A DNA stretch of 31,549 nucleotides from CAZGHF01 sp964525595 (GCA_964525595.1 CAZGHF010000007.1:1-31549); one strand, 5' to 3'. Shown: positions 1-8,079, counted from the first letter of the stretch. Translations and numbers: made by a program. The notes: generated by a model from the letters alone, not told the origin.

Positions 1-2
1 AC

Positions 3-1082
3 CTTAATTTGAGCCAGCTCTCCATCGAAATAACGGAAACACAAAAACAAATAAACCAGACCGAGAACAAAATAATCATCCATAAGGATGCGCTCGGCCG
101 GGCAATCCGGAATATCTACGAGGCGGACGACCAAACCACTATTGAAATTCTTCTTCTGAACGACAAACTTTCCGATTTTTTCGGCAACATTCAAAATATT
201 ACCTTGGTTCAGAGCAATCTCCGTACATCACTCACCGAAGTTGTCCGTCTTCGGGAACTGCTCCTTGAACAAAAAATCGAACTCGCTCTTGAGAAAGATG
301 ACGTCGAAAACCTGAAAGCCTACCAGGAATCGCAAAAAAGGAACGTTGCCTCAACTCAATCTGAAAAAAACGAACTTCTCACGGTAACCAAGGGCAGGGA
401 ATCGGATTACCAAAAACTAGTCGAGGAAAAACAAGCGAGTGCCACCGAAATCAGGAAGAGAATCTTTCGCCTTTTGGGCGGCGGCGAACTCACTTTTGAG
501 GAAGCGTATGAATACGCTCGTCTTGCCGAACAGGCAACGGGCGTGCGGGCGGCTCTTACCCTTGCAATCTTAGACCGGGAGTCGCTCTTCGGGAAAAACG
601 TGGGACGATGTTCATATGAAACGGCAATGCACCCCACTCGCGACAAGCCGTATTTCCTTAACCTTTTAAGCCGGCTCGGTCTTGACCCGAATTCAGATTT
701 CGTCAAAGTTTCCTGCCCTATTTCCCAACACGGTTCCTATGGCGGAGCAATGGGTCCGGCTCAGTTTATTCCTTCAACCTGGAAGATTTATGAAAAAAAG
801 GTGGCAGCTGTCACAGGCAACAATCCGCCTAATCCCTGGAACAACGCTGACGCTTTCGCTGCCACCGCAGTTTATCTCGAAGATTTACTAAACACTTCCA
901 GCTGCGAAAGCTACGCGACTACTAACCGCCATATTGTTCCCTATCAAACACTTATTGAGCGCTGTGCCGCCGCAAAGTACTACTCAGGCGGTAGATGGTA
1001 CCGGTACCGCTTCTGGTACGGCGACCCTGTTGTCATAAAAGCAAACGAGTTCGAGGCGGATATTAAAATCTTAACTTCATAA
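3..1082 (+). CDS. Coiled-coil lytic transglycosylase, 5' end cut by the window
   Basis: Probable exported murein-cleaving enzyme. Residues are counted from the TTG at position 9. The first ~155 residues are Glu/Lys/Gln-rich with the heptad look of a long coiled coil. The rest resembles the SLT/MltB lysozyme fold: the likely catalytic Glu is E191 in AILDRESLFG, and GGAMGPAQFIPSTW (245-258) is the typical substrate-groove motif. C201, C236 and two later Cys could form disulfides outside the cell. The reading frame is open to the left edge of the window with no in-frame stop and no convincing start, so the signal peptide and true N-terminus are probably missing. Known proteins of this architecture in CPR often pair the coiled coil with an M23 peptidase, so the transglycosylase partner is a variation (from memory). 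It converges on prfA through a shared terminator. Confidence 0.8.
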   Translation, partial: LNLSQLSIEITETQKQINQTENKIIIHKDALGRAIRNIYEADDQTTIEILLLNDKLSDFFGNIQNITLVQSNLRTSLTEVVRLRELLLEQKIELALEKDDVENLKAYQESQKRNVASTQSEKNELLTVTKGRESDYQKLVEEKQASATEIRKRIFRLLGGGELTFEEAYEYARLAEQATGVRAALTLAILDRESLFGKNVGRCSYETAMHPTRDKPYFLNLLSRLGLDPNSDFVKVSCPISQHGSYGGAMGPAQFIPSTWKIYEKKVAAVTGNNPPNPWNNADAFAATAVYLEDLLNTSSCESYATTNRHIVPYQTLIERCAAAKYYSGGRWYRYRFWYGDPVVIKANEFEADIKILTS

Positions 1083-1094
1083 TCAACTAAGAAA

Positions 1095-1118
1095 TAAAAC
1101 CACCCGGGGGTGGTTTTA
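1095..1118. terminator. Bidirectional intrinsic terminator between the transglycosylase gene and prfA
   Basis: An 11-bp perfect stem (1095-1105 with 1108-1118, TAAAACCACCC) has a 2-nt loop. The A/T ends of the stem give U-runs in both directions. The right end overlaps the TAA stop of prfA (1116-1118), so both convergent genes share it. Confidence 0.85.
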
Positions 1119-1844
1119 TTTCCTGAAGGCCTTTACGATTTTTCCTAAATCACCGTCTAAGATTTTCTCAATATTTGAAAATTTCTTGCCAAGCCGGTGG
1201 TCAGTAATCCTATCCTGGGGAAAATTATAAGTCCTTATCTTTTCCGCCCTCTCGGCACTGCCAATCTGTTCTCTCCTTAATTCAGCCACCGACCCAACTT
1301 GTTGCTCGCGCTGAGCCTCATAAAGCCTTGCCCTGAGCACTCCCATCGCCCGTTCGCGATTGGCGTGCTGACTTCTTTCTTCCCTGGAGCCAACAACAAT
1401 TCCCGTAGGTTTATGAAGAATCCGTACCGCCGTTTCAACTTTATTGACGTTCTGACCGCCGGGACCGCCGGCCCGGGAAAAAGTGACTTCCAAATCGTTA
1501 TCTTTTATATCAACTGCCCTTGCTTCCACAACCGGCAAAACGGCAACGGAAGCCGTTGAGGTGTGAACCCGGCCTGATTTTTCAGTATCCGGTATTCTTT
1601 GCACCCGATGGACGCCCGACTCGTTCTTGAACGCGTCATATGCACCCTCACCCGAAACTTCGGCCGCAAAACTTTTGTAACCGTGAAGCGAACTCTCACT
1701 TATATCCAAAACCTTAAAACCCCAGCCTTGTCCTGTCGTGTAACGCTGGTACATTCGCGCAAGGTCTCCGGCAAATAGCGTTGCTTCATCCCCGCCCGTC
1801 CCGGCTCTTATTTCCAAAATTATTTTTTTAATATTTTCTTCCAT
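1116..1844 (-). CDS. prfA: Peptide chain release factor 1, lacking domain 1
   Basis: Recognises UAA/UAG and triggers peptidyl-tRNA hydrolysis on the ribosome. The GGQ catalytic motif is at residues 129-131 (SRAGGPGGQNVN). The RF1-type recognition tripeptide P-x-T is PDT at 85-87 (HRVQRIPDTEKS), where RF2 would have SPF. The start ATG leads straight into IILEIRAGTGGDEATLFAGD, which in E. coli RF1 follows about 110 residues of helical domain 1, so the protein is 242 rather than ~360 residues. An in-frame TGA lies 6 nt before the ATG, and no domain 1 coding sequence is seen between here and fba. The reading frame and all core motifs are intact, so it is probably functional. No SD is visible. A lipoprotein cassette with its own terminator sits just upstream. 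Confidence 0.93.
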   Translation of the reverse strand: MEENIKKIILEIRAGTGGDEATLFAGDLARMYQRYTTGQGWGFKVLDISESSLHGYKSFAAEVSGEGAYDAFKNESGVHRVQRIPDTEKSGRVHTSTASVAVLPVVEARAVDIKDNDLEVTFSRAGGPGGQNVNKVETAVRILHKPTGIVVGSREERSQHANRERAMGVLRARLYEAQREQQVGSVAELRREQIGSAERAEKIRTYNFPQDRITDHRLGKKFSNIEKILDGDLGKIVKAFRK

Positions 1845-1862
1845 ATCGATTCATTGAAGCAT

Positions 1863-1903
1863 AAAAAGTCTCTCCCCGGCAACCAGACTGGTTACCGGGG
1901 AGA
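1863..1903 (-). terminator. Intrinsic terminator of the lipoprotein cassette
   Basis: A 14-bp stem with one mismatch (1871-1884 with 1890-1903), a 5-nt loop, then GACTTTTTAT on the minus strand. It closes the 1939-2553 gene only about 20 nt before the prfA start codon. Confidence 0.85.
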
Positions 1904-1938
1904 ATGCTGACCCTACCGTAGCCCCTTCCTAACGGAGT

Positions 1939-2553
1939 CTACGGCTGCAGGAGGGCAGAGATCTGTCTCGGTAAGAAACCGAGCTCGAGCATCTCTCGAG
2001 CCACATCGTACTCGTTCTCCTCGCCGTCGTAATTGCCGGCAAGGATTTCCTCAATGTGCTCGTTGCCAGAGGCAAGGATCATCTCTCTCGCCTCCTCCTC
2101 GCTGACTCCAAGGGAGTCTAGGGAAATGTTGCGGGTACGGAGGCGCTCGTACGTGTCCACCCGGAGATGGAATAGGTGCAAGTGCCACCAGAGGCTACCT
2201 TCCGGTGACCTCGCCCTTAAGTCGAACACTCTCTTCCCAAGAGCGATCGCGTGCTCGTCGAACACCTCATCGAAATTCGGCATCCGAATCACCATCGCCT
2301 TCGAGCGGTGGTGGCGACGGAGCGCAATCTCGTAGAGGTCGCGAAAGTGGGCGACCTCGTCGGCGCAGTACCCGTCGTCATGATTGGGATACTCGTCGTA
2401 GGCCAAGATGGTGTAGAATTTGGCCAGCGACCAGCGCTCGGTCCCTGTGACACCCTCGAAGAACATCGTTGGGAAGTCCTGCGAAGAAGCACATCCCCCG
2501 AAAACGAGAACGGCGCCGAGGACAAGCCACGGAGAGCTTCGCAATGTATTCAT
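1939..2553 (-). CDS. Predicted lipoprotein of unknown function
   Basis: I do not recognise the family. The start at 2553 is chosen because AGGAGGTCGT precedes the ATG and the protein then opens as a lipoprotein signal peptide: MNTLRSS, a hydrophobic stretch, and the lipobox VFGGC with Cys at residue 21. A 22-residue-longer start at 2619 would bury this signal. The mature part (~184 residues) is mostly acidic and helical, rich in His, Glu and Arg, with no recognised motif. The gene has its own consensus promoter, a leader hairpin (2599-2621, GGATG/CATCC arms) and its own terminator, so it is a one-gene unit between prfA and fba. Its coding sequence looks more GC-rich than the neighbours. Recent acquisition is possible but not shown. 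Confidence 0.75.
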   Translation of the reverse strand: MNTLRSSPWLVLGAVLVFGGCASSQDFPTMFFEGVTGTERWSLAKFYTILAYDEYPNHDDGYCADEVAHFRDLYEIALRRHHRSKAMVIRMPNFDEVFDEHAIALGKRVFDLRARSPEGSLWWHLHLFHLRVDTYERLRTRNISLDSLGVSEEEAREMILASGNEHIEEILAGNYDGEENEYDVAREMLELGFLPRQISALLQP

Positions 2554-2645
2554 ACGACCTCCTCTACCCCCTCTATTAGGGCTGTTAAGGAGCTGATAGG
2601 ATGGGTCTTGATACCTCATCCTAAACCTCTCTTGAGATTTCTTTA

Positions 2646-2674
2646 ATTATAACATATCACTAATGACACGTCAA
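2646..2674 (-). promoter_or_regulatory. Near-consensus sigma70 promoter of the lipoprotein cassette
   Basis: On the minus strand, TTGACG (2669-2674), a 17-nt spacer and TATAAT (2646-2651). It reads into the lipoprotein gene and predicts a leader of about 85 nt. Confidence 0.85.
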
Positions 2675-2710
2675 GTATAGAAAATGTCTTCGAAATACGC
2701 TAAAACCAAA

Positions 2711-3586
2711 CTAAGCTTTGCTAAATAATTTCAAACGCCCCTCTATCACCTTCTCCATTCCCTTCAAAACTTCGGGCATTATTTTGTAGGGTGCGATTTC
2801 ATTTTTATTTTTCTTCAATGATTTCTCCAAACCTCCGCGCCAGGCTACCCGCAATTCGGTGGAGACGTGAATCAGAGAAATGCCCGCCTTTATCGCGGCG
2901 CGAAAATCCTTGTCGGAGACACCTGAGCCGCCGTGCAATACAAGCGGAATTTTAACCGCCTCCTTAATCTCCCGAATGCGTTCTATGTTTAAATTAGGAT
3001 TTTTTGCTTTGGCAAGCATTCCATGAATGTTTCCGACCGCAGGAGCAAGCATGTCCACCTTTGTTTCTCTTACAAAACGAAGCGCTTGTTCCACTGTCGG
3101 TAAATCTTTCGGATTTATAGCCGCACCCCTGGGTAATGCTTTTAATATCTTAGACGAGCGACCGATGTAACCGAGTTCTCCTTCCACGAGAATTTTCTTG
3201 TTTATTTTTTTAGCAGTCCTTACCGCCTCTCTTGTCCGCTTTATATTCTCCTTAAACGGGAGGTGGGCGCCGTCGAAAACAACCGCGTCAAAACCGGCCT
3301 CGGCCGCCTCTTTTACTCTTTTCAGAGAATAAGTGTGGTCAGCGTTTAAAAATAAACAATGTTTTCTTCCTGAGCATCTCTCGTTATAACCTTTTACTAA
3401 ATCCACCACCTGACGAACGCCGATATACTCCCGCTCGCCTTCCGACACGCCTATTACAACCGGAAGTTTCATTCTCGCGGCAGCGTTAAAAACAGCCTTC
3501 AACATCTCCAGATTGGAAATATTAAAATGCCCGACCGCGACTTTCTTTTTCTCCGCCTTTTTGATTATTTCTATTAAACCGGTCAT
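2711..3586 (-). CDS. fba: Class II fructose-bisphosphate aldolase
   Basis: Zinc-dependent cleavage of fructose-1,6-bisphosphate to DHAP and glyceraldehyde-3-phosphate, or a related ketose bisphosphate. Family landmarks are visible: LNADHT with catalytic Asp83 and zinc ligand His84, the Glu site in VEGELGYIG (E135/E137), His188 in AVGNIHG, and zinc ligand His219 in LVLHGGSGV. Length (291) is usual. The downstream end of the carbon-metabolism block also holds a sugar kinase and transketolase. A TATAAT box 7 nt before the ATG and the lack of an SD suggest its own leaderless transcript. Tagatose-bisphosphate aldolase is an alternative within the same family. Confidence 0.92.
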   Translation of the reverse strand: MTGLIEIIKKAEKKKVAVGHFNISNLEMLKAVFNAAARMKLPVVIGVSEGEREYIGVRQVVDLVKGYNERCSGRKHCLFLNADHTYSLKRVKEAAEAGFDAVVFDGAHLPFKENIKRTREAVRTAKKINKKILVEGELGYIGRSSKILKALPRGAAINPKDLPTVEQALRFVRETKVDMLAPAVGNIHGMLAKAKNPNLNIERIREIKEAVKIPLVLHGGSGVSDKDFRAAIKAGISLIHVSTELRVAWRGGLEKSLKKNKNEIAPYKIMPEVLKGMEKVIEGRLKLFSKA

Positions 3587-3593
3587 AAAGCTA

Positions 3594-3599
3594 ATTATA
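3594..3599 (-). promoter_or_regulatory. -10 box of fba, predicting a leaderless mRNA
   Basis: TATAAT on the minus strand ends 7 nt before the fba ATG, with no good -35 match. A start 6-8 nt beyond the box would place the mRNA 5' end at or next to the ATG. Confidence 0.55.
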
Positions 3600-3628
3600 A
3601 CTAATTTAGCGCGCCAGTAGTCACTATT

Positions 3629-4891
3629 CTAAATCTCAAAGTGTCCTCCCAGTAAGTAATCCTTACAAAACTTTTCAAGCTGGTCGTGCCCCATATATTC
3701 GGCAAAAATTTTATTCCAGAGCGCTTCCTGGTGATGGTAAAGATATTTGACCAAGTCTTTTTTCATCACCAAACTCATTACCGTATCCACTAAATCAAAG
3801 CTTACAAGGACGTCATTCCCGGCATCATCCTTAAAATAATCGCCGACCCAGCCTAAGTCCTGCCAGAAAATCAAGTCCGAAGCAAAACCATCAAGCTCAC
3901 TGCTCGCTTTTACCAAATCTTCCTCCGCTTTTGCCCAATGAATCGCTTCAGGATTTATGTGAGGCACAAAAAGCCGCCAATCGTTTTCGTCATCCTTCGC
4001 CAAGTAACGCTGAACAACAAGCCAAAGTGATTTTTCTCCTTCTGGAATTCGTCTGTCTAAAACGTCGCCCCGAAGAAGCGAAATAACGCTTGGCGCAAAA
4101 GTAACGGGGGTCTCAGCTGCCCGCCGGAACATTTCGGAATAAAAGGGTATCTCATGAAGGTAGTGGAAAATAAGATTCATCATCCTCAATAGTTCGCCGG
4201 GGATACCCAAAGTCGCCGGAATGACAAAAACAACCCCTAACTCTTTCAAGTGACTGATGTTATGCCATTTTTTCTCCATAAACGAGTTGGCCGCCGCAAC
4301 CCACCTTTCACCAAGAGCTTGGACAACAATCGGTCTTTCCTCAAAATCTTCGGGAGTGAGTTCCTTATACTGCTTGAAAAAGACACTGTTTAGCCAATCA
4401 CCGCCCTCAATAAACCTGAGAGCGCTGTAGACTTCCAATAATTTCTCTTTCGCAAGCATTTTATCAACCGAATCATAACCCAAATAAGAAAGGATTTTCT
4501 CCGGCGGTTCTTTTTCGAGAAATTCCACTGCTTTTTCCTCTTTTAGGAAAAAGCCCTGACTTGTACCGACAACTTTTTTGGAAATGGATAAAACTTTCTC
4601 GCAGTCTTCCAGCTTATGACAAACGGGCCGGCCGAGTGACTCGGAAATCTTGTTGTCATCGGCTTCTACCTTTGAAATCAAGCCGCGATAAATCTCCTCC
4701 GCTCTTGCCTTACCGTGGTCTTCCACCCCAAGAGTCACAAGACATCTCTTAATTGCCTTGTCATTATCCTCGACAATCCTTTCAAGTACCCCCTTTTTTC
4801 CAGTCATATAAGAGAATCGCTCCTCAATGCGCTTCAGGTAATCTTTGTCGGCTCGGAGTATTCTTGCTAATTTATTATCCGCACTCGTCAT
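3629..4891 (-). CDS. Conserved-looking cytosolic protein of unknown function
   Basis: 420 residues, not recognised. There is no signal peptide. One moderately hydrophobic stretch (about 225-250, GVVFVIPATLGIPGELLRMM) is more like a buried helix than a membrane span. The rest is charged and helical with many aromatics (for example WHNISHLKELG and WQDLGWVGDYF). Its start overlaps the pfkB stop by four bases (ATGA at 4888-4891), so it is probably translated by coupling to the sugar kinase, and fba follows 42 nt later. Position argues for a link to sugar-phosphate metabolism, but no catalytic motif was identified. Base composition matches the neighbours. Confidence 0.85.
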   Translation of the reverse strand: MTSADNKLARILRADKDYLKRIEERFSYMTGKKGVLERIVEDNDKAIKRCLVTLGVEDHGKARAEEIYRGLISKVEADDNKISESLGRPVCHKLEDCEKVLSISKKVVGTSQGFFLKEEKAVEFLEKEPPEKILSYLGYDSVDKMLAKEKLLEVYSALRFIEGGDWLNSVFFKQYKELTPEDFEERPIVVQALGERWVAAANSFMEKKWHNISHLKELGVVFVIPATLGIPGELLRMMNLIFHYLHEIPFYSEMFRRAAETPVTFAPSVISLLRGDVLDRRIPEGEKSLWLVVQRYLAKDDENDWRLFVPHINPEAIHWAKAEEDLVKASSELDGFASDLIFWQDLGWVGDYFKDDAGNDVLVSFDLVDTVMSLVMKKDLVKYLYHHQEALWNKIFAEYMGHDQLEKFCKDYLLGGHFEI

Positions 4892-5892
4892 AACGGTTCA
4901 ATGTCCAAATCCAAATATTGCCAGCGTTTCTTCTTAAAATCCTTTTTTCTTAAAATCCCCTCTTCGGCGCCGATTTTTTCGACGACCGACGTTGAGTTGG
5001 CAGAAGCAAGTCTGAGAGCGAAACAAATATCATTTTTCTGCATCATCCCCGCGACGAAACCGGAACCAAAAGCATCACCGGCTCCAGTCCTGTCCAAAAG
5101 TTCTTTCTCGGAGAAAATTCCGGCTCGATAAATGTATTTCCCATCAGAGATCGAAGCACCTTTCCGACCGTCGGTCATAACAGCAATTCCCGGAACCAGC
5201 CCGTCAAACTTGGTAAAAATCCGCTTTTCTTTGCCGTAATCTATACCGGTTAAATGCGATGCTTCTTCCCTGTTAACAATCACAACGTCAAGGCTTTTTA
5301 GAATGGTTTTTAGCTTGGTGGATCCCGCTTCAAGATAACGCTTGGAAGGATTCATCGCTACTCTCACTCCCACCTTTTTGAGGTGGGAAATAATAATTTG
5401 CATTAGGGAAATGGAAATTGTTCCTGGTGAGATGTAGGCCCAGCGCGCCTTAAGCTTTTTCATTGGTACTTCTCTTTTTTGAAAATTGGACGAAGCTCCC
5501 CGGTAAACTAGAATTGTCCTTTCCCCGCTCGGTGCAATAAGAATAGTTGAATAAGCAGTGCCCGCTTTTTTACCCACTATTGCAAGCGGCGTAATTTTTT
5601 CACTCTTCAAGGTTTTGATTAGTTCTTCACCTAAACCGTCATCACCAATTTTTATGAGGGCTGCTGTTCGGAAACCTTGTCTTGCAAAAGTAAATCCTGC
5701 ATTTGCCGCCCCGCCGCCCAAAGTAACCACCGGTTTTTCGACTTCGATTTTTGCGCCAAGCGCAAAGCACTCTGCCTCCCCTGTCTTGAAACCAATTTTC
5801 TTAAGATGAGTTGGGTCTTTCAAAATCTTAAAAGACTCGCCGGTTAAGAAAACGTCCCTTGTTGCCGTACCTATGGTAATTACATCGTACAT
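4888..5892 (-). CDS. PfkB/ribokinase-family sugar kinase
   Basis: ATP-dependent phosphorylation of a sugar or nucleoside. The two PfkB signatures are present: GGGAANAGFTFARQG (59-73) and DRTGAGDAFGSGF (267-279), with D273 as the predicted catalytic base. Ribokinase, fructokinase and adenosine kinase share this fold and the substrate cannot be read from the sequence. Given the adjacent transketolase, rpe, rpiB and fba, a pentose or fructose-phosphate substrate is plausible. The C-terminus overlaps the next start (ATGA). The gene is separated from tktC by 171 nt of palindrome-rich sequence. Confidence 0.9.
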   Translation of the reverse strand: MYDVITIGTATRDVFLTGESFKILKDPTHLKKIGFKTGEAECFALGAKIEVEKPVVTLGGGAANAGFTFARQGFRTAALIKIGDDGLGEELIKTLKSEKITPLAIVGKKAGTAYSTILIAPSGERTILVYRGASSNFQKREVPMKKLKARWAYISPGTISISLMQIIISHLKKVGVRVAMNPSKRYLEAGSTKLKTILKSLDVVIVNREEASHLTGIDYGKEKRIFTKFDGLVPGIAVMTDGRKGASISDGKYIYRAGIFSEKELLDRTGAGDAFGSGFVAGMMQKNDICFALRLASANSTSVVEKIGAEEGILRKKDFKKKRWQYLDLDIEPL

Positions 5893-5956
5893 GCCAATTT
5901 TGTCTAAATTTGTGAGCCCTTATTGCAGCGAAACAAATTTAGCCGCAATATTGAGC

Positions 5957-6059
5957 ATCCCGTTAGATACGGACAAGCACCATTTGGGATAATTTTATAA
6001 TTAACGCTTTGCATTGCCTATGTCTTTATTTCCATATACGTATCCGCTATCTAACGGGA
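5957..6059. repeat. MITE-like element with inverted terminal repeats
   Basis: Arms 5957-5973 (ATCCCGTTAGATACGGA) and 6043-6059 (TCCGCTATCTAACGGGA) are inverted repeats with a single one-base bulge, enclosing about 70 nt of AT-rich DNA. To its left are two overlapping smaller stems: 5905-5913 with 5933-5941 (TAAATTTGT), and 5921-5929 with 5942-5950. The region interrupts an otherwise compact operon between tktC and pfkB. I see no clear target-site duplication. It could be a miniature mobile element or a structured intergenic RNA. Confidence 0.5.
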
Positions 6060-6063
6060 CACC

Positions 6064-7011
6064 TTATTTTTTCCTTTTAATAACCTTTTTAACAGCTTTG
6101 ACTATGTCTTTCACTCCCATCCCATATTTTTCTATGAGTTCGTAAGGGTCTCCCGATTCACCGAAGGTGTCCTCCAGGCCTACAAATTCAACCGGCGTAG
6201 GTGCCCTTCTTGCCAAAATTTCCGCGACTGCTCCGCCCAAACCTCCGGTAATCTGATGTTCTTCAACGGTCACTACCGCCCCGGTCCTCTTCGCTGATTC
6301 AATTATTCTCTTCTCATCCATCGGTTTCAATGTGTGGTTATTTAAAACAATCGTCCCGATTTTTTCTTTCTCCAATTCACGAGCCGCTAAAAGCGCGTTA
6401 TGAACGAGAACCCCGCAGGCGATTAAAACCGCCTGCGGTTTTAATCGTTCCGAGCGAAGCGAGGAACTCCAATATACTTCAGCCTTGCCGGGCGTGAAAG
6501 GAGTTTCCTCTGTGGTAATGACGGTGCTCTTCTCCCGGCCAAAGCGCAAATAAACTGGCCCCCACATCTTTGCCGCAGCCTCTGTCGCTTTTTTGGCTTC
6601 GTTCACGTCACAGGGAACGAAAACTTTCATGTTGGGCATTGCCCGCATAATGGCAATGTCTTCCGTTGCCTGATGAGTGACACCGTCCGGCCCCACCGAG
6701 ATTCCGGCATGAGCCCCGGCTACTTTTACATTCGAGTCGTTGTAAGCAATAGTAGTGCGGATTTGCTCATAGTTCCGGCCCGGTGAAAAAACCGCATAGG
6801 AAGAAATGAAAGGAACTTTCCCGGAAATTCCCATTCCGGCGGCAATTGTCGCCATGTTCTGTTCAGCCACCCCGCATTCAAAAAATCTCTCCGGGAATTT
6901 CTCGGCAAAAGCCTGCGACCGGGTTGATTCCATAAGGTCGGCGCAAAGGACCACAACGTTTTCATTTTCTTCGCCTGCCGCTACCAATCCTTCGCCATAC
7001 CCATCCCGGGT
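6064..7011 (-). CDS. tktC: Transketolase, C-terminal subunit (5' end in assembly gap)
   Basis: Pyrimidine-binding and C-terminal domains of transketolase, which together with the N-terminal subunit transfers two-carbon units between sugar phosphates. FECGVAEQNMATIAAGM contains the Glu that activates thiamine diphosphate. VEEHQITGGLGGAVAE and the C-terminal TFGESGDPYELIEKYGMG are typical. Translation continues upstream of any ATG as TRDGYGEGLVAAG, the usual beginning of this subunit, so the true start lies in the N run. The linker between the two domains carries an unusual insertion (SSSLRSERLKPQ) made by palindromic DNA at 6421-6464. Confidence 0.92.
   Translation of the reverse strand, partial: TRDGYGEGLVAAGEENENVVVLCADLMESTRSQAFAEKFPERFFECGVAEQNMATIAAGMGISGKVPFISSYAVFSPGRNYEQIRTTIAYNDSNVKVAGAHAGISVGPDGVTHQATEDIAIMRAMPNMKVFVPCDVNEAKKATEAAAKMWGPVYLRFGREKSTVITTEETPFTPGKAEVYWSSSLRSERLKPQAVLIACGVLVHNALLAARELEKEKIGTIVLNNHTLKPMDEKRIIESAKRTGAVVTVEEHQITGGLGGAVAEILARRAPTPVEFVGLEDTFGESGDPYELIEKYGMGVKDIVKAVKKVIKRKK
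6421..6464. repeat. Palindromic insertion inside the tktC coding sequence
   Basis: 6421-6432 and 6435-6446 form a 12-bp perfect inverted repeat (GATTAAAACCGC) with a 2-nt loop. Directly beside it, 6450-6464 (CCGAGCGAAGCGAGG) includes a mirror-symmetric core and recurs, reverse-complemented, at 8189-8203. The segment stays in frame. Confidence 0.7.
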
Positions 7012-7111
7012 NNNNNNNNNNNNNNNNNNNNNNNNNNNNNNNNNNNNNNNNNNNNNNNNNNNNNNNNNNNNNNNNNNNNNNNNNNNNNNNNNNNNNNNNN
7101 NNNNNNNNNNN
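7012..7111. other. Assembly gap of 100 N between the transketolase subunits
   Basis: Exactly 100 N, the usual placeholder for unknown length. The missing DNA contains the tktC start codon. The visible flank 7112-7175 is AT-rich and shows no gene. Confidence 0.95.
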
Positions 7112-7175
7112 GATTAAGCTTTACGTCTTCGTTTATCATTTTTCTTAAAACTAATTTCTATTTTCTGATTTCTTT

Positions 7176-8072
7176 TTACTCGTGCTCCGATTTAATTCTT
7201 CCGCGGAGAGTTCGAAGTTCCCGAAGCGCGAGTTCTCCTTGTTTTTTCGGCGGCGGTTCATCCGGATGTTTCATCTTCCCCGGCGGCAAACCGTGCCATT
7301 TGTAATCGTTTTCCATAAAACTCACACCCTTACCCGGAGTAGTATGAGCAATTATCACTGTTGGCTTCTCGTAAATCGCCTCCGCCTCGGAGATAGCGCT
7401 TACAAACCCCGCCATGTTGTGCCCGTCAACCTCCAAAACATGCCAGTTAAAAGACTCAAATTTTTCTACCAAAGGCTCAAGCGGCATTACATCTTCGGTA
7501 AAGCCGTCTATCTGAATGTTGTTCCGGTCAACGATAACGGTAAGATTACTAAGTTTATGTTTTTGTTTTCCGGCAAACATCACCGCCTCCCAATAATTTC
7601 CTTCCTGCATTTCTCCGTCGGAGGTAAGGCAGTAAACCCTGTATTTCTTTTTGTCGAGCCGCGCCGAGAGCGCCACCCCGATTGCCTGGGACAAACCCGA
7701 ACCCAGAGGTCCCGAAGTCGTCTCTATTCCGGGAAGAGCCATCCGATGGGGGTGGCCTTGGAGCCGGGAATTTATTCTGCGGAGTGTCGTAAGCTCCTCT
7801 TTCGGAAAATAACCGGCATAAGCCATGGCAACATACTGCACCGGACAGATGTGGCCGTTCGACAAAATAAGCCGGTCTCTATCCGGCCAGTCAGGTTTAT
7901 TGGGTTTATGACGCAAAACATGAAAATAAAGGGTTGTAAAAATATCAGCCATCCCCAAAGATCCGGCTGAATGCCCGCTCTCCGCCTCAATCAATGTCTC
8001 AATTACCGTCTCCCGAATACTCACTGCCAATTCTTCCAAACGCTTTAATTTACCTTCATGTAAGGCCTCCAT
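7176..8072 (-). CDS. tktN: Transketolase, N-terminal (thiamine diphosphate) subunit
   Basis: Carries the pyrophosphate/Mg site of transketolase. TSDGEMQEGNYWEA with NNIQIDG further on is the thiamine-diphosphate motif (GDG...NN), and SGHSAGSLGMADI, RDRLILSNGH and GPLGSGLSQAIGVALSA are family signatures. The start is set at MEALHEG (8072), not the ATG at 8081: a TATAAT box covers 8080-8085, so the upstream ATG overlaps the -10 element and cannot be in the transcript from that promoter. Splitting transketolase into two genes is common in archaea and CPR. The subunits lie in tandem and should form an alpha2beta2 enzyme. Confidence 0.92.
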   Translation of the reverse strand: MEALHEGKLKRLEELAVSIRETVIETLIEAESGHSAGSLGMADIFTTLYFHVLRHKPNKPDWPDRDRLILSNGHICPVQYVAMAYAGYFPKEELTTLRRINSRLQGHPHRMALPGIETTSGPLGSGLSQAIGVALSARLDKKKYRVYCLTSDGEMQEGNYWEAVMFAGKQKHKLSNLTVIVDRNNIQIDGFTEDVMPLEPLVEKFESFNWHVLEVDGHNMAGFVSAISEAEAIYEKPTVIIAHTTPGKGVSFMENDYKWHGLPPGKMKHPDEPPPKKQGELALRELRTLRGRIKSEHE

Positions 8073-8079
8073 TCTAAAC

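Noticed and set aside
2251..2646. Plus-strand frames opposite the lipoprotein gene
   Set aside because: They have no SD or signal, and the minus-strand gene has a promoter, SD, signal peptide and terminator.
1845..2710. Lost domain 1 of RF1 carried away by insertion of the lipoprotein cassette
   Set aside because: No fragment of domain 1 is found on the far side of the cassette, between it and fba. The truncation looks older than, or independent of, the cassette.
7182..7970. A 262-residue plus-strand frame opposite tktN
   Set aside because: The minus-strand frame has clear transketolase motifs; the plus-strand product shows none.
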